Source of the DNA: Pseudooceanicola algae
GTDB lineage: Bacteria > Pseudomonadota > Alphaproteobacteria > Rhodobacterales > Rhodobacteraceae
Assembly (NCBI RefSeq): GCF_003590145.2
Contig: NZ_CP060436.1
Coordinates: 1,026,001-1,090,000, forward strand
Direction: 5' to 3'
Length of the DNA: 64,000 nt
Part shown: positions 8,434 to 17,839 of the stretch, one piece after another
Numbering within the stretch: position 1 is the first letter of the stretch
How the letters are laid out: each line of letters starts with the position of its first letter
Notes under the pieces: generated by a model
Told to the model about the DNA's origin: nothing
Databases searched by the model: none
What the model saw: only the letters and a program-made list of their open reading frames with translations
Program-made: the position numbers and the translations under genes

Positions 8434-9142
8434 AGGCGCGGGGCCGCAGGACGGCCTGAGCGAAACCGCCCGCGACCGGAGCGACCGGATTGAAGAGGCC
8501 CTGCGGGACCGGATCTGCATGCTCGACTACCCGCCGGGACAACGCCTGTCCGAGGCAGAACTGGCCGCTGAATTCGGCATCTCGAGGACGCCTCTGCGGC
8601 GGGTGCTTGCGCGGCTCGAAGCCGAAGGGCTGGTCGATGCGGTGCATGGGGTCGGGACCTTTGTGACGGATCTGGCCGATGACGCCCTTGACCAGATCTA
8701 TCACCTGCGGATCGCCCTTTGCATCTTGCCGGCGCGTCTTGATCCGCGCCCCCCGTCCCCTGCCCTTTGCCGGCAGTTCCGCGCCCTTGCCGCACGCGCC
8801 GCCGCCCTTCCCGCGGATCCTACGAACCGCCGGGATTTTGCCCGGTTGATCCTTGATTTCATTCTCGCGCAAGGACAGCTTTCGGCGAACCGGCCACTCA
8901 TGCAGATGACCCGGCATCTTTACCTGCAAACCGCGCGCATCTGGATACATAGCCTCGCGGCCGACGACCTTGACCTTGCCGAGGAGATCGCGATTTTCGC
9001 CCGCGAAGCCGAAGACGTCTGCACCGCGCTGCAGGCAGGCGACCTGGAGGCCGCGGCCTCCATCCACCGCGCCCATGTCTCGATGAGCTTCCGCCGCATC
9101 CTGGCCCGGCGGCAGCGCCCGGCGCCGCCCGACCGGCGCTGA
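8408..9142 (+). CDS. GntR-family transcriptional regulator (FCD/FadR subfamily)
   Basis: About 244 residues. A winged-helix DNA-binding domain comes first (ALRDRICMLDYPPGQRLSE, then AAEFGISRTPLRRVLARLEAEGLV), followed by an all-helical FCD ligand-binding domain. The coding start at 8408 lies inside the preceding M20 gene, and the overlap points to translational coupling. It probably represses its own operon by binding the inverted TGTGTACAACG sites upstream of the M24 gene. The effector would be the substrate or product of the two hydrolases. Confidence 0.85.
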   Translation: MGEPVTQAEGAGPQDGLSETARDRSDRIEEALRDRICMLDYPPGQRLSEAELAAEFGISRTPLRRVLARLEAEGLVDAVHGVGTFVTDLADDALDQIYHLRIALCILPARLDPRPPSPALCRQFRALAARAAALPADPTNRRDFARLILDFILAQGQLSANRPLMQMTRHLYLQTARIWIHSLAADDLDLAEEIAIFAREAEDVCTALQAGDLEAAASIHRAHVSMSFRRILARRQRPAPPDRR

Positions 9143-9306
9143 GCGCCGCGATTGCCGTCATTCCTGCGCGGGCACCTGGCAACCTTGCCCGCCGCAACAG
9201 ACTTTGGCCGCAGGCGTTGACTTCATCCTTGCGATACGCCCCTTTTAAGGTCGGTCCCGGGCGCGCCTGACGACCCCCATGATGCCCACAGAAGACAGGA
9301 CGACAC

Positions 9307-10398
9307 ATGCAGGAAAACCGGTTTCAGAACCTCGTTCTCGGGGTCATCCTGTTCATGGCGATTGCCTGTATGCTGGTGTTGGGGCGCAGCATCCTGTTGC
9401 CCATCGTCACGGCCCTGATCCTGATCTACGTGCTGGAATCCGCCGTCACCATGATCCGCCGACTGCCGGTGCTGCGGGTCTTTCCGGTGCAGATCCTGCG
9501 GCTGATCCTGCTGGTGGGATTGATCTTGCTGATCCTGATCCTGGCCGCGATCATTTCCGCCACGGTCAAGGAAATCATCGCGGTTTCACCAGGATACGAG
9601 GAAAACCTGCGCGCCATGGTCGATGGTGTCGCCACCCGTTTCCATCTTGAGGAACAGGCAGCCTGGGACAAGATCCGCGATGAAACCATCGGGCGGATCG
9701 ACCTGCGGGTGCTGTTTCTGGCGGTGCTGGGCGGGTTCACCAACGCCGGCGCAATGATATTTCTGGTGTTCATCTACGCGGCCTTCATGATTGCCGAACG
9801 GGAGTCGTTTCAGCGCCGCCTGAACGCCGCCCTGAAAAGCCGCACGCAGTTTGACCGGGTCGCCCATATCCTGGCCGATATCAACATCAAGATCAGCCGC
9901 TACCTTGCCTTCAAGACCCTGATCAACGTGATCCTCGGGGTGATATCCTTTGCGGTGCTCTGGGCCTGGGGGGTGGATTTCGCCCTTTTCTGGGCGGTGG
10001 TGATCGGGCTGCTGAACTACATTCCCTATGTCGGTTCCTACCTTGCCGTTTTCTTTCCCGTGGCCCTGTCACTGGCGCAATTCGGCTCGATCTCGCTGAC
10101 CCTGCTGGTTGGGGTGTCGCTGACAAGCGTGCAATTCGTGCTGGGCAACATCGTCGAACCCCGCCTGATCGGGCGTCAGCTGAACCTCAGCCCCTTCGTG
10201 GTGTTGCTGGCCCTGGCGGTCTGGACCACCATGTGGGGCATCCCCGGTGCCATTCTGGCCGTGCCGCTGACATCCATCCTGGCGATCGTCCTGTCGAGCT
10301 TCGACACCACGCGTTGGCTGGCGCTGCTGCTGGCCGAACGGGTCGACGAGATCGAAGTGGCCCATCCCGAAGCAAGTGATCCTGCCGCCTTGCCGTGA
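9307..10398 (+). CDS. AI-2E family transporter (PerM/YdiK type)
   Basis: A 363-residue inner-membrane protein with about eight hydrophobic segments: two near the N-terminus (8-45), one at 60-85, one around 150 and a block of several from 200 to 330. A hydrophilic region follows the early helices and a PYVGSYLAVFFP-type motif sits in the middle. The family includes the autoinducer-2 exporter TqsA and many proteins of unknown substrate, some linked to Na+/H+ antiport. It starts 164 bases after the GntR gene, so it may or may not share that transcript. No substrate can be assigned. Confidence 0.85.
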   Translation: MQENRFQNLVLGVILFMAIACMLVLGRSILLPIVTALILIYVLESAVTMIRRLPVLRVFPVQILRLILLVGLILLILILAAIISATVKEIIAVSPGYEENLRAMVDGVATRFHLEEQAAWDKIRDETIGRIDLRVLFLAVLGGFTNAGAMIFLVFIYAAFMIAERESFQRRLNAALKSRTQFDRVAHILADINIKISRYLAFKTLINVILGVISFAVLWAWGVDFALFWAVVIGLLNYIPYVGSYLAVFFPVALSLAQFGSISLTLLVGVSLTSVQFVLGNIVEPRLIGRQLNLSPFVVLLALAVWTTMWGIPGAILAVPLTSILAIVLSSFDTTRWLALLLAERVDEIEVAHPEASDPAALP

Positions 10399-10439
10399 CC
10401 CCGCGCAGGGAGTAGGCCGGGGGCTCAGCCACTCAGCGG

Positions 10440-12323
10440 ATGCCTGCCATGACCCTGCCCCCCGAGACCGTCGCCGATACCGATCTTGATCCCGTCGCCG
10501 AAGCCGCCATTCGCCAGGCCCTTTTGCAGGTCGCCCTTGGCCACGCGCCTGCCGACCGGATCCTGCGTCCAGGGCGGCTTCTGGATACCGGGACCGGCCT
10601 GTGGCGCGACGTGCAGGAGATCGTCATTTCAGGCGCTCGCATCGCCTATACCGGTCCGGCGGGCAGCTGGCCCGGCACCGCGCCCGAGATCGTCGACCTG
10701 CCGGACCTGGCCGCGGTGCCCGGTCTGGGCGAGGTCCACAAGCATATCGAAAGCTCGCACCTGACGCCGGAATACGAAGCAGCCCTTGTCCTGCCGCGCG
10801 GCAATACCTGGACTTGCGAGGCCAGCCACGAATTTTCCAATGTCGATGCCGATCACACGCTGGATTTCTGGCTTGCGGCGCGGCGCGCCGGGTCGCCGCT
10901 GAAGATCTATCCCTTGCCCGGCTCGGCCGTTCCGCCGACTGCCTATGAACACGGCGGCGGCTGGCTGGGTCACGATGCGCAGCGCGATTTCCTGAAGGAC
11001 AGCCGCATGGTCGCCGGTCTGGACGAGGTCATGGACTGGCCCGGGGTCTCCGATCCTGCAAACCCGTCCCATGACCGGCTTTGGGGCATGATGACCGCCA
11101 CCATGGCCGCCCGCGCCGTGGTCGAAGGCCATGCTGCCGGGATCACCGATCTGCCGGGCATCAATGCCTTTGCCGCCGCCGGGATCGCCTCGGATCATGA
11201 AATGTGGACCGCGCAGGAAGCGATGGACAAGCTTGCGGCGGGGCTGTTCGTCGAATTGCGCATCCATTCGCTGACCGAAATGGTACAGGGACTGTTGCAG
11301 ATGGGTCTGCGCGACTGGAGCCGCGTGGCCTTTGCCACCGATGACCGGTCCGCCACGGACACGCTGAAGACCGGGGCGACGGATCACAACGTCCGCACCG
11401 CCATCGCCGCCGGTCTTGCGCCCGAAATCGCCATCCAATGCGCCACGATCAACCCCGCCCGGCACATGCGGCTCGAGGCCTGGCAGGGCCTGATCGCACC
11501 GGGCCGCTATGCAGATATCGTGCTGCTTGACGACGTCGACAGCTTTGCCATCGCCGAGGTCTGGGCCGATGGTCGCCGGGTATCGCGGGGCAAGACCTAC
11601 CTTGCCGAAATCCCGCAGATCGACTGGCCCGACTGGGCCAGTGATACGGTGAATGTCGGTCGCACCTTGCAGGCCGAGGATTTTCGCATCCCTGCCGCTC
11701 CGGGGCGCGAGACCATGACAGCGGCGCTGCTGCGTCCCTTCCATTGGGCGCCGAATTTCCTGACCGCCGATCTGCCCGTACAGGACGGCGCCGTTCAGCG
11801 TGACAGCGCGCGCAATGTCACCAAGTTCGCCGTGATCGACCGGTTCTCGGGGCGCGGCGAAGTGTCAAAGATGTTCTGGCTGGGCTGCGGCCCGGCAACG
11901 CCCGAGACGGCGCTCGCCTGCTCCATGGCGCATGACAAGCATAACCTCTGGGCTTGCGGGTCCTCGGACGCGGCGATGGCGCTGGCGGCCAATACAGTGG
12001 CTGAAATGCAGGGAGGCTGGGCGCTGGTGTCTGGGGGCAAGGTGCTGGCCACGATCCGCTGGGAAATCGCCGGGCTGATGTCCGCCCGCCCCGCGCAGGC
12101 GCTGGACGCGGACATGCAGGCACTGCTGAAGGCCGCCGAAACCATCGACTGGCTGTACGAGCCTTCCTACAATCCGCGCTGGCAACCCGGCTTCCCGGAG
12201 CGACTCGCCTGGGCCACCCTGACCTGTTCGCCCTGGACCTGGGTCCTTGTCGCACCGTCGGACCACGCGCCGGAAGGGTTGGTTAACGTAACGACAGGCG
12301 CGACTCACCCGGTTGTGTGGTAG
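10440..12323 (+). CDS. Adenine deaminase family amidohydrolase
   Basis: A 627-residue amidohydrolase of the Ade group, converting adenine to hypoxanthine and ammonia if the family name holds. The metal motif appears as EVHKHIESS, the form seen in adenine deaminases, followed by EASHEFSN, the VEGHAAG histidine and an ATDDRS aspartate. The C-terminal adenine deaminase domain contains the characteristic MAHDKHNLWACG segment. The N-terminus carries about 30 extra residues. It starts 41 bases after the AI-2E gene and lies upstream of a solute-binding protein gene. With a nucleoside hydrolase and a phosphoribosyltransferase nearby, a purine salvage role is likely. Confidence 0.8.
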   Translation: MPAMTLPPETVADTDLDPVAEAAIRQALLQVALGHAPADRILRPGRLLDTGTGLWRDVQEIVISGARIAYTGPAGSWPGTAPEIVDLPDLAAVPGLGEVHKHIESSHLTPEYEAALVLPRGNTWTCEASHEFSNVDADHTLDFWLAARRAGSPLKIYPLPGSAVPPTAYEHGGGWLGHDAQRDFLKDSRMVAGLDEVMDWPGVSDPANPSHDRLWGMMTATMAARAVVEGHAAGITDLPGINAFAAAGIASDHEMWTAQEAMDKLAAGLFVELRIHSLTEMVQGLLQMGLRDWSRVAFATDDRSATDTLKTGATDHNVRTAIAAGLAPEIAIQCATINPARHMRLEAWQGLIAPGRYADIVLLDDVDSFAIAEVWADGRRVSRGKTYLAEIPQIDWPDWASDTVNVGRTLQAEDFRIPAAPGRETMTAALLRPFHWAPNFLTADLPVQDGAVQRDSARNVTKFAVIDRFSGRGEVSKMFWLGCGPATPETALACSMAHDKHNLWACGSSDAAMALAANTVAEMQGGWALVSGGKVLATIRWEIAGLMSARPAQALDADMQALLKAAETIDWLYEPSYNPRWQPGFPERLAWATLTCSPWTWVLVAPSDHAPEGLVNVTTGATHPVVW

Positions 12324-12577
12324 CGTTTAAGAAGCTGCTCCGAGGCAGGAACACCCGGAAACCTGACGCTGATCAGGGTCATTTGTCTGAAAATGATCTG
12401 TGGTTTTTCGCAACCTGCCACAGGATCAGGCTTAACGCGTGAAACCGACGACCCGCATATCGCTGAATGCAGCCCCGCATTTGCACTTTGCCCCGGCTTC
12501 GGAATAGTTCACCCGTCACGTAAATCGTGGGGCGACGCAGATCGGCCCGCGACAACATCCAAACGACAGGGAATTCC

Positions 12578-13594
12578 ATGAGAAATCTTGCTTCGCTCTC
12601 CGCCATCGCTCTGATCGCCTCTGCGGCGGCCGCCCAGTCCGAAACCCTTACTGTTTCCTGGTGGGGCTACAACGGCGACAAGCTCGACGCCAACATCATC
12701 CAGCCTTTCAAGGAAATGTGCGGCTGCGACGTGGTCTTCGAGACCGGCAACAACGCCGACCGTCTGGGCAAGCTGCAGGCGCGCGGCGGCAAGGGTGTCG
12801 ATGTCATCTTCCTGACCGACGCCTATAGCCAGATCGGTGTCGAACAGGGCGTCTTCCAGAAGGTCGATCCCGCGAAGATCCCGAACCTTGAAAACATCTA
12901 CCCCGTCGCGCGCGATCCCCAGGGCGGCTTCGGTCCGGCCTACACCGTCGGGCGCATCGGGATCGTCTACGACAGCGCCACGGTCGAGCCGATCACCTCG
13001 TGGAGCGATCTGTTCCGCGATGACCTTGGCGGCATGGTCTCGCTGCCCGGCATCACCACCACGGCGGGCCCGATGGTCGTCGTGCAGGCCGGCATGGTCG
13101 CGGGCACCGATGCCTACGAAGACGACGCCCCCGCCTTCGAGCTGATCGAGGCGCTGAAGCCGCAGGTCGTCAAGAACTACAATAACGGTTCGGAAATGGT
13201 AAACCTGATCTCGACCGGCGAAGCCCAGATCACGATGACGCAGGATTTCACGCTCGGCTCGCTGAAGAACGCCGTGCCGACCATGACCTGGGCGGATCTT
13301 GAAGACGGTGACATCGCGGTCCTGAACACGCTGAACATCCCCACCGGATCGGAAAACGTCGATCTGGCGCATGAGTTCATCAACTTCGTGCTCTCCGACG
13401 AGGTTCAGCAGAAAGAAGCCGAACAGGGCGTCGATGCGCCGATCAACATGAACGTGGAACTGGCCCCCGAACAGGCCGCCATGTGGACCTATGGTCAGGA
13501 GGCGATCGACGCGCTGAACACCATGGATTACGCCAAGATGAACGCCCACAAGTCCGACTGGATCGACATGTGGAACGAAATCTTCGGCATGTAA
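12578..13594 (+). CDS. Periplasmic solute-binding protein of a Pot-type ABC importer
   Basis: A 338-residue protein with a signal peptide (cleavage near SAAAAQS, residues 14-20) and a PotD/PotF-type binding fold that opens TLTVSWWGYNGDKLD. AGGGAA in the leader gives a good ribosome site 5-6 bases before ATG 12578. It is the first gene of a complete importer (two permeases, one ATPase). The classical ligands of this class are polyamines. The neighbours here are purine enzymes, so the ligand is more likely a purine or nucleoside. That is inference from context only. Confidence 0.85.
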   Translation: MRNLASLSAIALIASAAAAQSETLTVSWWGYNGDKLDANIIQPFKEMCGCDVVFETGNNADRLGKLQARGGKGVDVIFLTDAYSQIGVEQGVFQKVDPAKIPNLENIYPVARDPQGGFGPAYTVGRIGIVYDSATVEPITSWSDLFRDDLGGMVSLPGITTTAGPMVVVQAGMVAGTDAYEDDAPAFELIEALKPQVVKNYNNGSEMVNLISTGEAQITMTQDFTLGSLKNAVPTMTWADLEDGDIAVLNTLNIPTGSENVDLAHEFINFVLSDEVQQKEAEQGVDAPINMNVELAPEQAAMWTYGQEAIDALNTMDYAKMNAHKSDWIDMWNEIFGM

Positions 13595-13674
13595 GACGCG
13601 CGGGGGGGGGGCTTGACCCCCGCCCGGACCGTCCGACCTGCCGACGTCATCCGAAAGGCGCCCAGCCTTTCCCG

Positions 13675-13709
13675 GCCCGGCCTGCCCGCATCTGCACGGC
13701 AGGCCGGGC
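13675..13709 (+). repeat. Strong hairpin between binding-protein and permease genes
   Basis: GCCCGGCCTGCC and its exact complement GGCAGGCCGGGC form a 12-bp stem with an 11-base loop. No T-tract follows, so it is more likely an mRNA-stabilising or attenuating stem-loop than a terminator. Such structures often raise binding-protein levels over permease levels. A run of ten Gs lies upstream at about 13602-13611. Confidence 0.7.
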
Positions 13710-13803
13710 GCCCTGAAAACCGGCCCGACGCTGCCATTTCGGCGCAGGGGCCTGCGGCCCGGCCTCCGGACCGCCTGACTGACCTCTCACCGGAATATCC
13801 TTG

Positions 13804-14643
13804 GTGTCTTCGCTCTCATCCCCCCGCCTGCGCGCCTGGGCGCTGTCGGCCCCGGCGCTGCTGCTGGTCGTGCTGTTCCTGCTGGTCCCGGTCTTTTCGA
13901 CCCTGGCGACCACCTTCGGTGATCCCGAAGGGCCTCTGGCCACCTATGCCACCTTCTTCAATTCCCGCCTGCGCATGCGCGTCCTGTGGCGCACGATGGA
14001 AGTCGCGGTGATCACCACGGTGATTTCCGTCTTCATCGGCTTCCTGACCGCCTGGGTCGTGTCGCGCGCACCCGGCCGGCTGAAAAGCCTGCTGATCATC
14101 GCGGCGGTCTTTCCGCTGCTGACCGGTGTGGTGGTGCGCAGCTTTGCCTGGCTGATCATCCTCGGCAAGAATGGCATCCTCAATGATACGCTGCTCTGGA
14201 TCGGCGTGATCTCCGAACCGGTGTCGATGCTTTACACCGAAGGCTCGGTCATCGTGGCGATGGTCTACCTGTTCGTGCCACTGATGATCCTGACCCTGGT
14301 CGGCGTGCTGGAAGGCATCCCCCAGGACATGACCGATGCGGCAGCCTCGCTTGGCGCCAGGCCCGCGGCGGCCTTCCGGCAGGTCGTCCTGCCGATGGCC
14401 GTGCCGGGACTGATCGTCGGCTCGGTGCTGGTCTTTACCGGCAGCTTCACCTCCTACGCGACGCCGCAGCTTCTGGGCGGAGAGCGCCAGATGATGATGG
14501 GGACCTTCCTTTACCAGAACGCCATGGTGCGCTTCGACTGGGTCGCGGCCTCGACCGTGGCGGCGATCATGGTGGTGGTGACCCTGACGACGGTGATCCT
14601 GATGTCGCGCCTTGCACGCAAACTGAACCCGGTGGCCGGCTGA
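13804..14643 (+). CDS. ABC importer permease, PotB type
   Basis: About 279 residues with six predicted membrane helices. The EAA loop that contacts the ATPase has the form DAAASLGARPAAAFRQVVLP. The start is ambiguous: GTG 13804 and TTG 13801 are adjacent and neither has a strong ribosome site, which may keep permease levels low. It follows the binding protein gene after about 210 bases holding a hairpin and overlaps the next permease gene by one base. Confidence 0.87.
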   Translation: MSSLSSPRLRAWALSAPALLLVVLFLLVPVFSTLATTFGDPEGPLATYATFFNSRLRMRVLWRTMEVAVITTVISVFIGFLTAWVVSRAPGRLKSLLIIAAVFPLLTGVVVRSFAWLIILGKNGILNDTLLWIGVISEPVSMLYTEGSVIVAMVYLFVPLMILTLVGVLEGIPQDMTDAAASLGARPAAAFRQVVLPMAVPGLIVGSVLVFTGSFTSYATPQLLGGERQMMMGTFLYQNAMVRFDWVAASTVAAIMVVVTLTTVILMSRLARKLNPVAG

Positions 14644-15431
14644 TGAAACAACGCACCCATCCCGCACTGATCGCTGTCGCGCTGCTGACCTTTGTCTTTC
14701 TGGTCGGTCCGCTGGTGATCATCATCGGCACATCGCTGTCCGATACCTCCTACCTGACCTTCCCGCCGCAGGGCTATACCCTGCACTGGTATGAGAACAT
14801 CTTCGACATCTCGGCCTTCCGCCGGACCATGGTGACCAGCTTCACCCTGGCCGTGGGGGGCACTGCCCTGTCGATGCTGATCGGTATCCCGGCGGCCTAT
14901 GCGCTGGCCCGCTACCGGGTCGAACTGCCGAAGTTCCTTGGCAATGTCTTTGTCCTACCGATCCTGATCCCGGAGATCGTCATGGGCTTTTCACTGATGA
15001 AGAGCGTCGCCATCGGGGCCGGCCTGCCGATCATGACCTCGCTTCTGGTCGGGCACGCCCTGCTGGTGCTGCCCTACTGCGTGCGCGTCACCGGGGCCTC
15101 GCTGAACGCCTTCGACTTCTCGATCGAAGACGCGGCCGTCTCGCTTGGCTGCCCGCGCTGGAAGGCCTTCTTTACCGTGGTGCTGCCCAATGTGAAGGCC
15201 GGCATCATCGCCGGGTTCATCCTGGCCTTCATCACCTCGCTCAACGATGTGTCGGTGTCGATCTTCCTGACCGGACCGGGGGTCTCGACCCTGCCGATCC
15301 AGCTGCTTGCCCATATGGAGCAGTTCTTCGACCCCACCATCGCCTCTGTCTCTGTCCTGCTGATGTTCGTCACCACCGCCGTCATGGCGATCGTGGAACG
15401 CACGCTCGGCCTGACCTTCCTTACAAAGTAG
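14643..15431 (+). CDS. ABC importer permease, PotC type
   Basis: A 262-residue inner-membrane permease with about six helices and an EAA loop DAAVSLGCPRWKAFFTVVLP (about residues 160-180). It is the second half of the PotB/PotC-type heterodimer. ATG 14643 overlaps the stop of the first permease (TGATGA), so the two are translationally coupled and made in equal amounts. The ATPase gene follows after 8 bases. Confidence 0.88.
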   Translation: MKQRTHPALIAVALLTFVFLVGPLVIIIGTSLSDTSYLTFPPQGYTLHWYENIFDISAFRRTMVTSFTLAVGGTALSMLIGIPAAYALARYRVELPKFLGNVFVLPILIPEIVMGFSLMKSVAIGAGLPIMTSLLVGHALLVLPYCVRVTGASLNAFDFSIEDAAVSLGCPRWKAFFTVVLPNVKAGIIAGFILAFITSLNDVSVSIFLTGPGVSTLPIQLLAHMEQFFDPTIASVSVLLMFVTTAVMAIVERTLGLTFLTK

Positions 15432-15439
15432 CCTGCCGC

Positions 15440-16501
15440 ATGACTGTCTCTCTTTCTCTCGACGCGATCACCGCCCATTACGGATCGACCAAGGTGCTTG
15501 AAGACCTGTCGCTGCACGTCGGCGAGGGCGAGCTTGTCTCGCTGCTCGGAGCGTCCGGTTGCGGCAAGACGACGACGCTGCGGCTGGTCGCAGGCTTCCT
15601 CGAGCCCACGTCGGGCACCATCAAGCTGGGCGACCGGGACCTGACCCGCCTGCCCCCGCATGCCCGCGACATCGGGCTGGTGTTCCAGACCTACGCGCTG
15701 TTCCCGCATCTGAGCGTGCGCGACAACGTGGCCTTCGGGCTGAAGCAGCGCGGCATGGGCACGACCGAGCGCCGCAAGCGGGCCGACGACATGATCGACC
15801 GCGTCGGCCTCAATTCCCTTGCCGACCGCTATCCGGCCAACCTGTCGGGCGGTCAGCGCCAGCGGGTCGCCCTGGCCCGCGCGCTGGTGATCGAACCGCC
15901 GCTGCTGATGTTCGACGAACCGCTGTCGAACCTCGACGCCAAGCTGCGCGTCGACATGCGGGTCGAGATCCGTCGCCTGCAACAGGCCAATGGCACCACC
16001 GCGCTTTATGTCACGCATGATCAGGAAGAGGCGTTCTCGATCTCTGACCGGGTCGCGATCATGAACGCGGGCCGCATCATGCAGCTTGACACGCCAGAGG
16101 TGCTGTATTCCCGCCCCGCCAACGCCTTTGTCGCGGATTTCGTCGGCTTCGAGAACATGATCCCGATGACCGTCATCGCCGAAGCCGGCGATTCCGTGCG
16201 CGCCGAAATGGCTGGCGGCGCGACGCTGGACTTCCCGAAGGACACGTTCTCCGTTCCGGCCAGGAACTTCGTCCTTGCGACCCGTCCCGAAGGGCTGGCC
16301 GTCTCGACCACCGATTGGGGCATCCCGGCGACGCTTGGCCTGCGCACCTACCTCGGCCGCGCCTACCAGTACCAATGCACCACCGCCGCAGGCGAACTGA
16401 AGGCCAATGGCCCCCTGACCGCCCCGCATGAGCCTGGCCTTGCCGTGAACCTGGTGCCGCAGCCCGAACAATGCTGCCTGTTGCCCGCGGAAACCGCGTG
16501 A
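15440..16501 (+). CDS. ABC importer ATPase, PotA type
   Basis: A 353-residue ATP-binding subunit. Walker A is GASGCGKTT, the signature is LSGGQRQRVALARAL, Walker B is LLMFDEPLSNLD, and the H-loop is THDQEEAF. A C-terminal TOBE-like domain (about 270-350) is typical of Pot/Fbp importers. Its stop overlaps the GTG start of the next amidohydrolase (GTGA), tying transport to metabolism in one transcript. Confidence 0.88.
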   Translation: MTVSLSLDAITAHYGSTKVLEDLSLHVGEGELVSLLGASGCGKTTTLRLVAGFLEPTSGTIKLGDRDLTRLPPHARDIGLVFQTYALFPHLSVRDNVAFGLKQRGMGTTERRKRADDMIDRVGLNSLADRYPANLSGGQRQRVALARALVIEPPLLMFDEPLSNLDAKLRVDMRVEIRRLQQANGTTALYVTHDQEEAFSISDRVAIMNAGRIMQLDTPEVLYSRPANAFVADFVGFENMIPMTVIAEAGDSVRAEMAGGATLDFPKDTFSVPARNFVLATRPEGLAVSTTDWGIPATLGLRTYLGRAYQYQCTTAAGELKANGPLTAPHEPGLAVNLVPQPEQCCLLPAETA

Positions 16502-17823
16502 CCCTGCTGACCAATGCCCGGATCCTGACCATGGATCCGGATCTGACCGAGATCCCGCTTGGCTGGATCGCCATCGAGGGTGGTCAGATCACCGGCCTTG
16601 GCACCGGCGCCCCGCCCGAAGGCTTTGGCCCTGCGCAGGACATGGGGGGCGACCTGATCATGCCCGGCATGGTCAATCCGCATTGCCATATGCCCATGAC
16701 CCTGTTCCGGGGTCTGGGCGAGGACGTGGATGACCGGCTGTTCCGCTATATCCTTCCGCTGGAACGCGCGCTGGTCGATGCCGAGGTCACGGAAATCGGC
16801 GCCCGCCTTGCCGCTGTCGAGATGATCCGGGGCGGTGTGACCTGCGTCGCGGACATGTATTATTTCGAGGACCGCATCGGCGCGGTTCTGGATCAATCCG
16901 GGTTGCGCGGGCTGGTCGGCCAGACCCTGGCGGATTTCGACGCCCCCGATCATGGCTCCGCCGACGAAGGCTTTGCCCTGGTCGAAGCGCTGCACGACCG
17001 CTATCGTGATCACCCCCGGATCATGGCCGGCCCCGCGCCCCATGCGCCCTATTCCACCGGCGTCGCGGTGATGGAGCGCGTCGCCACCTGGTCCGACGCC
17101 CATCCCGGCGTGCCGATCCAGATGCACCTGGCTGAAACCCTGCCCGAGATCGACTGGGCCGCCGAACAGGGCGGAACGCCGGTCGAGGTCACTGATCGCG
17201 CCGGGTTGCTGCGCCCCGAACTGGTTGCCGCCCATGTCATGTATCCCAGCGACAGCGACATGGACCTTATGGCCGAACGTGGGGCGAAGGTGGCCCACAA
17301 CGCCCGCTCGAACGGCAAGGGCGGGCGTGGCATTGCGCCGGTCAGCGCGCTGCGGGCACGGGGGATTCCCGTGGGTCTGGCGACAGACGGTCCGATGTCT
17401 GGCAATACGCTCGATCTGTTCAGCCAGTTCGCCCCCGCCGCCATGTTCCAGAAGATCGCCGCCGGCACCCGCAAGGCACTGCCCTGCGTCGACGTGCTGC
17501 GTATGGCCACCATCGAAGGCGCAGCTGTGTTGGGCCTGTCGGACCGCATCGGGTCGCTGGAACCGGGCAAGCAGGCGGATCTGATCCGCATCTCGCTGGC
17601 CGATCCGCGCCTGCACCCGATCTATGACATCTATTCCATGCTGACCTTCGCCACCCTGCCAAGCGACGTGACCGCCACCATGGTCGCCGGGCGGTGGCTG
17701 ATGCAGGACCGCCAATGCACCACCATCGACGCCGCCGGCGCGCTGGCGGATGCGCTTCAGGTGGCCCGACGTTTCAAGGCGAAGATTACCGAAATCGACC
17801 GCGAAACCGCTTCGCGGCCCTGA
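16498..17823 (+). CDS. Amidohydrolase, TrzA/MtaD-type nucleoside or purine deaminase family
   Basis: About 441 residues of the COG0402 amidohydrolase group that includes S-adenosylhomocysteine/methylthioadenosine deaminase, guanine deaminase and 8-oxoguanine deaminase. Visible metal motifs are NPHCHMPMTLFRGL, the QMHLAET histidine, a VAAHVM histidine and the ATDGPMSGN aspartate. GTG 16498 overlaps the ATPase stop by 4 bases; an ATG at 16471 is in frame but lies inside the ATPase gene. Next to the nucleoside hydrolase gene, the likely role is deamination of an adenosine- or guanine-like compound. The exact substrate cannot be read from sequence alone. Confidence 0.8.
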   Translation: MTLLTNARILTMDPDLTEIPLGWIAIEGGQITGLGTGAPPEGFGPAQDMGGDLIMPGMVNPHCHMPMTLFRGLGEDVDDRLFRYILPLERALVDAEVTEIGARLAAVEMIRGGVTCVADMYYFEDRIGAVLDQSGLRGLVGQTLADFDAPDHGSADEGFALVEALHDRYRDHPRIMAGPAPHAPYSTGVAVMERVATWSDAHPGVPIQMHLAETLPEIDWAAEQGGTPVEVTDRAGLLRPELVAAHVMYPSDSDMDLMAERGAKVAHNARSNGKGGRGIAPVSALRARGIPVGLATDGPMSGNTLDLFSQFAPAAMFQKIAAGTRKALPCVDVLRMATIEGAAVLGLSDRIGSLEPGKQADLIRISLADPRLHPIYDIYSMLTFATLPSDVTATMVAGRWLMQDRQCTTIDAAGALADALQVARRFKAKITEIDRETASRP

Positions 17824-17839
17824 CTGACCGAGACCTGAC

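Noticed and set aside
12324-12577. A riboswitch in the leader of the transporter operon
   Set aside because: Small stems are present, but I could not match them to a purine, guanidine or other known aptamer core.
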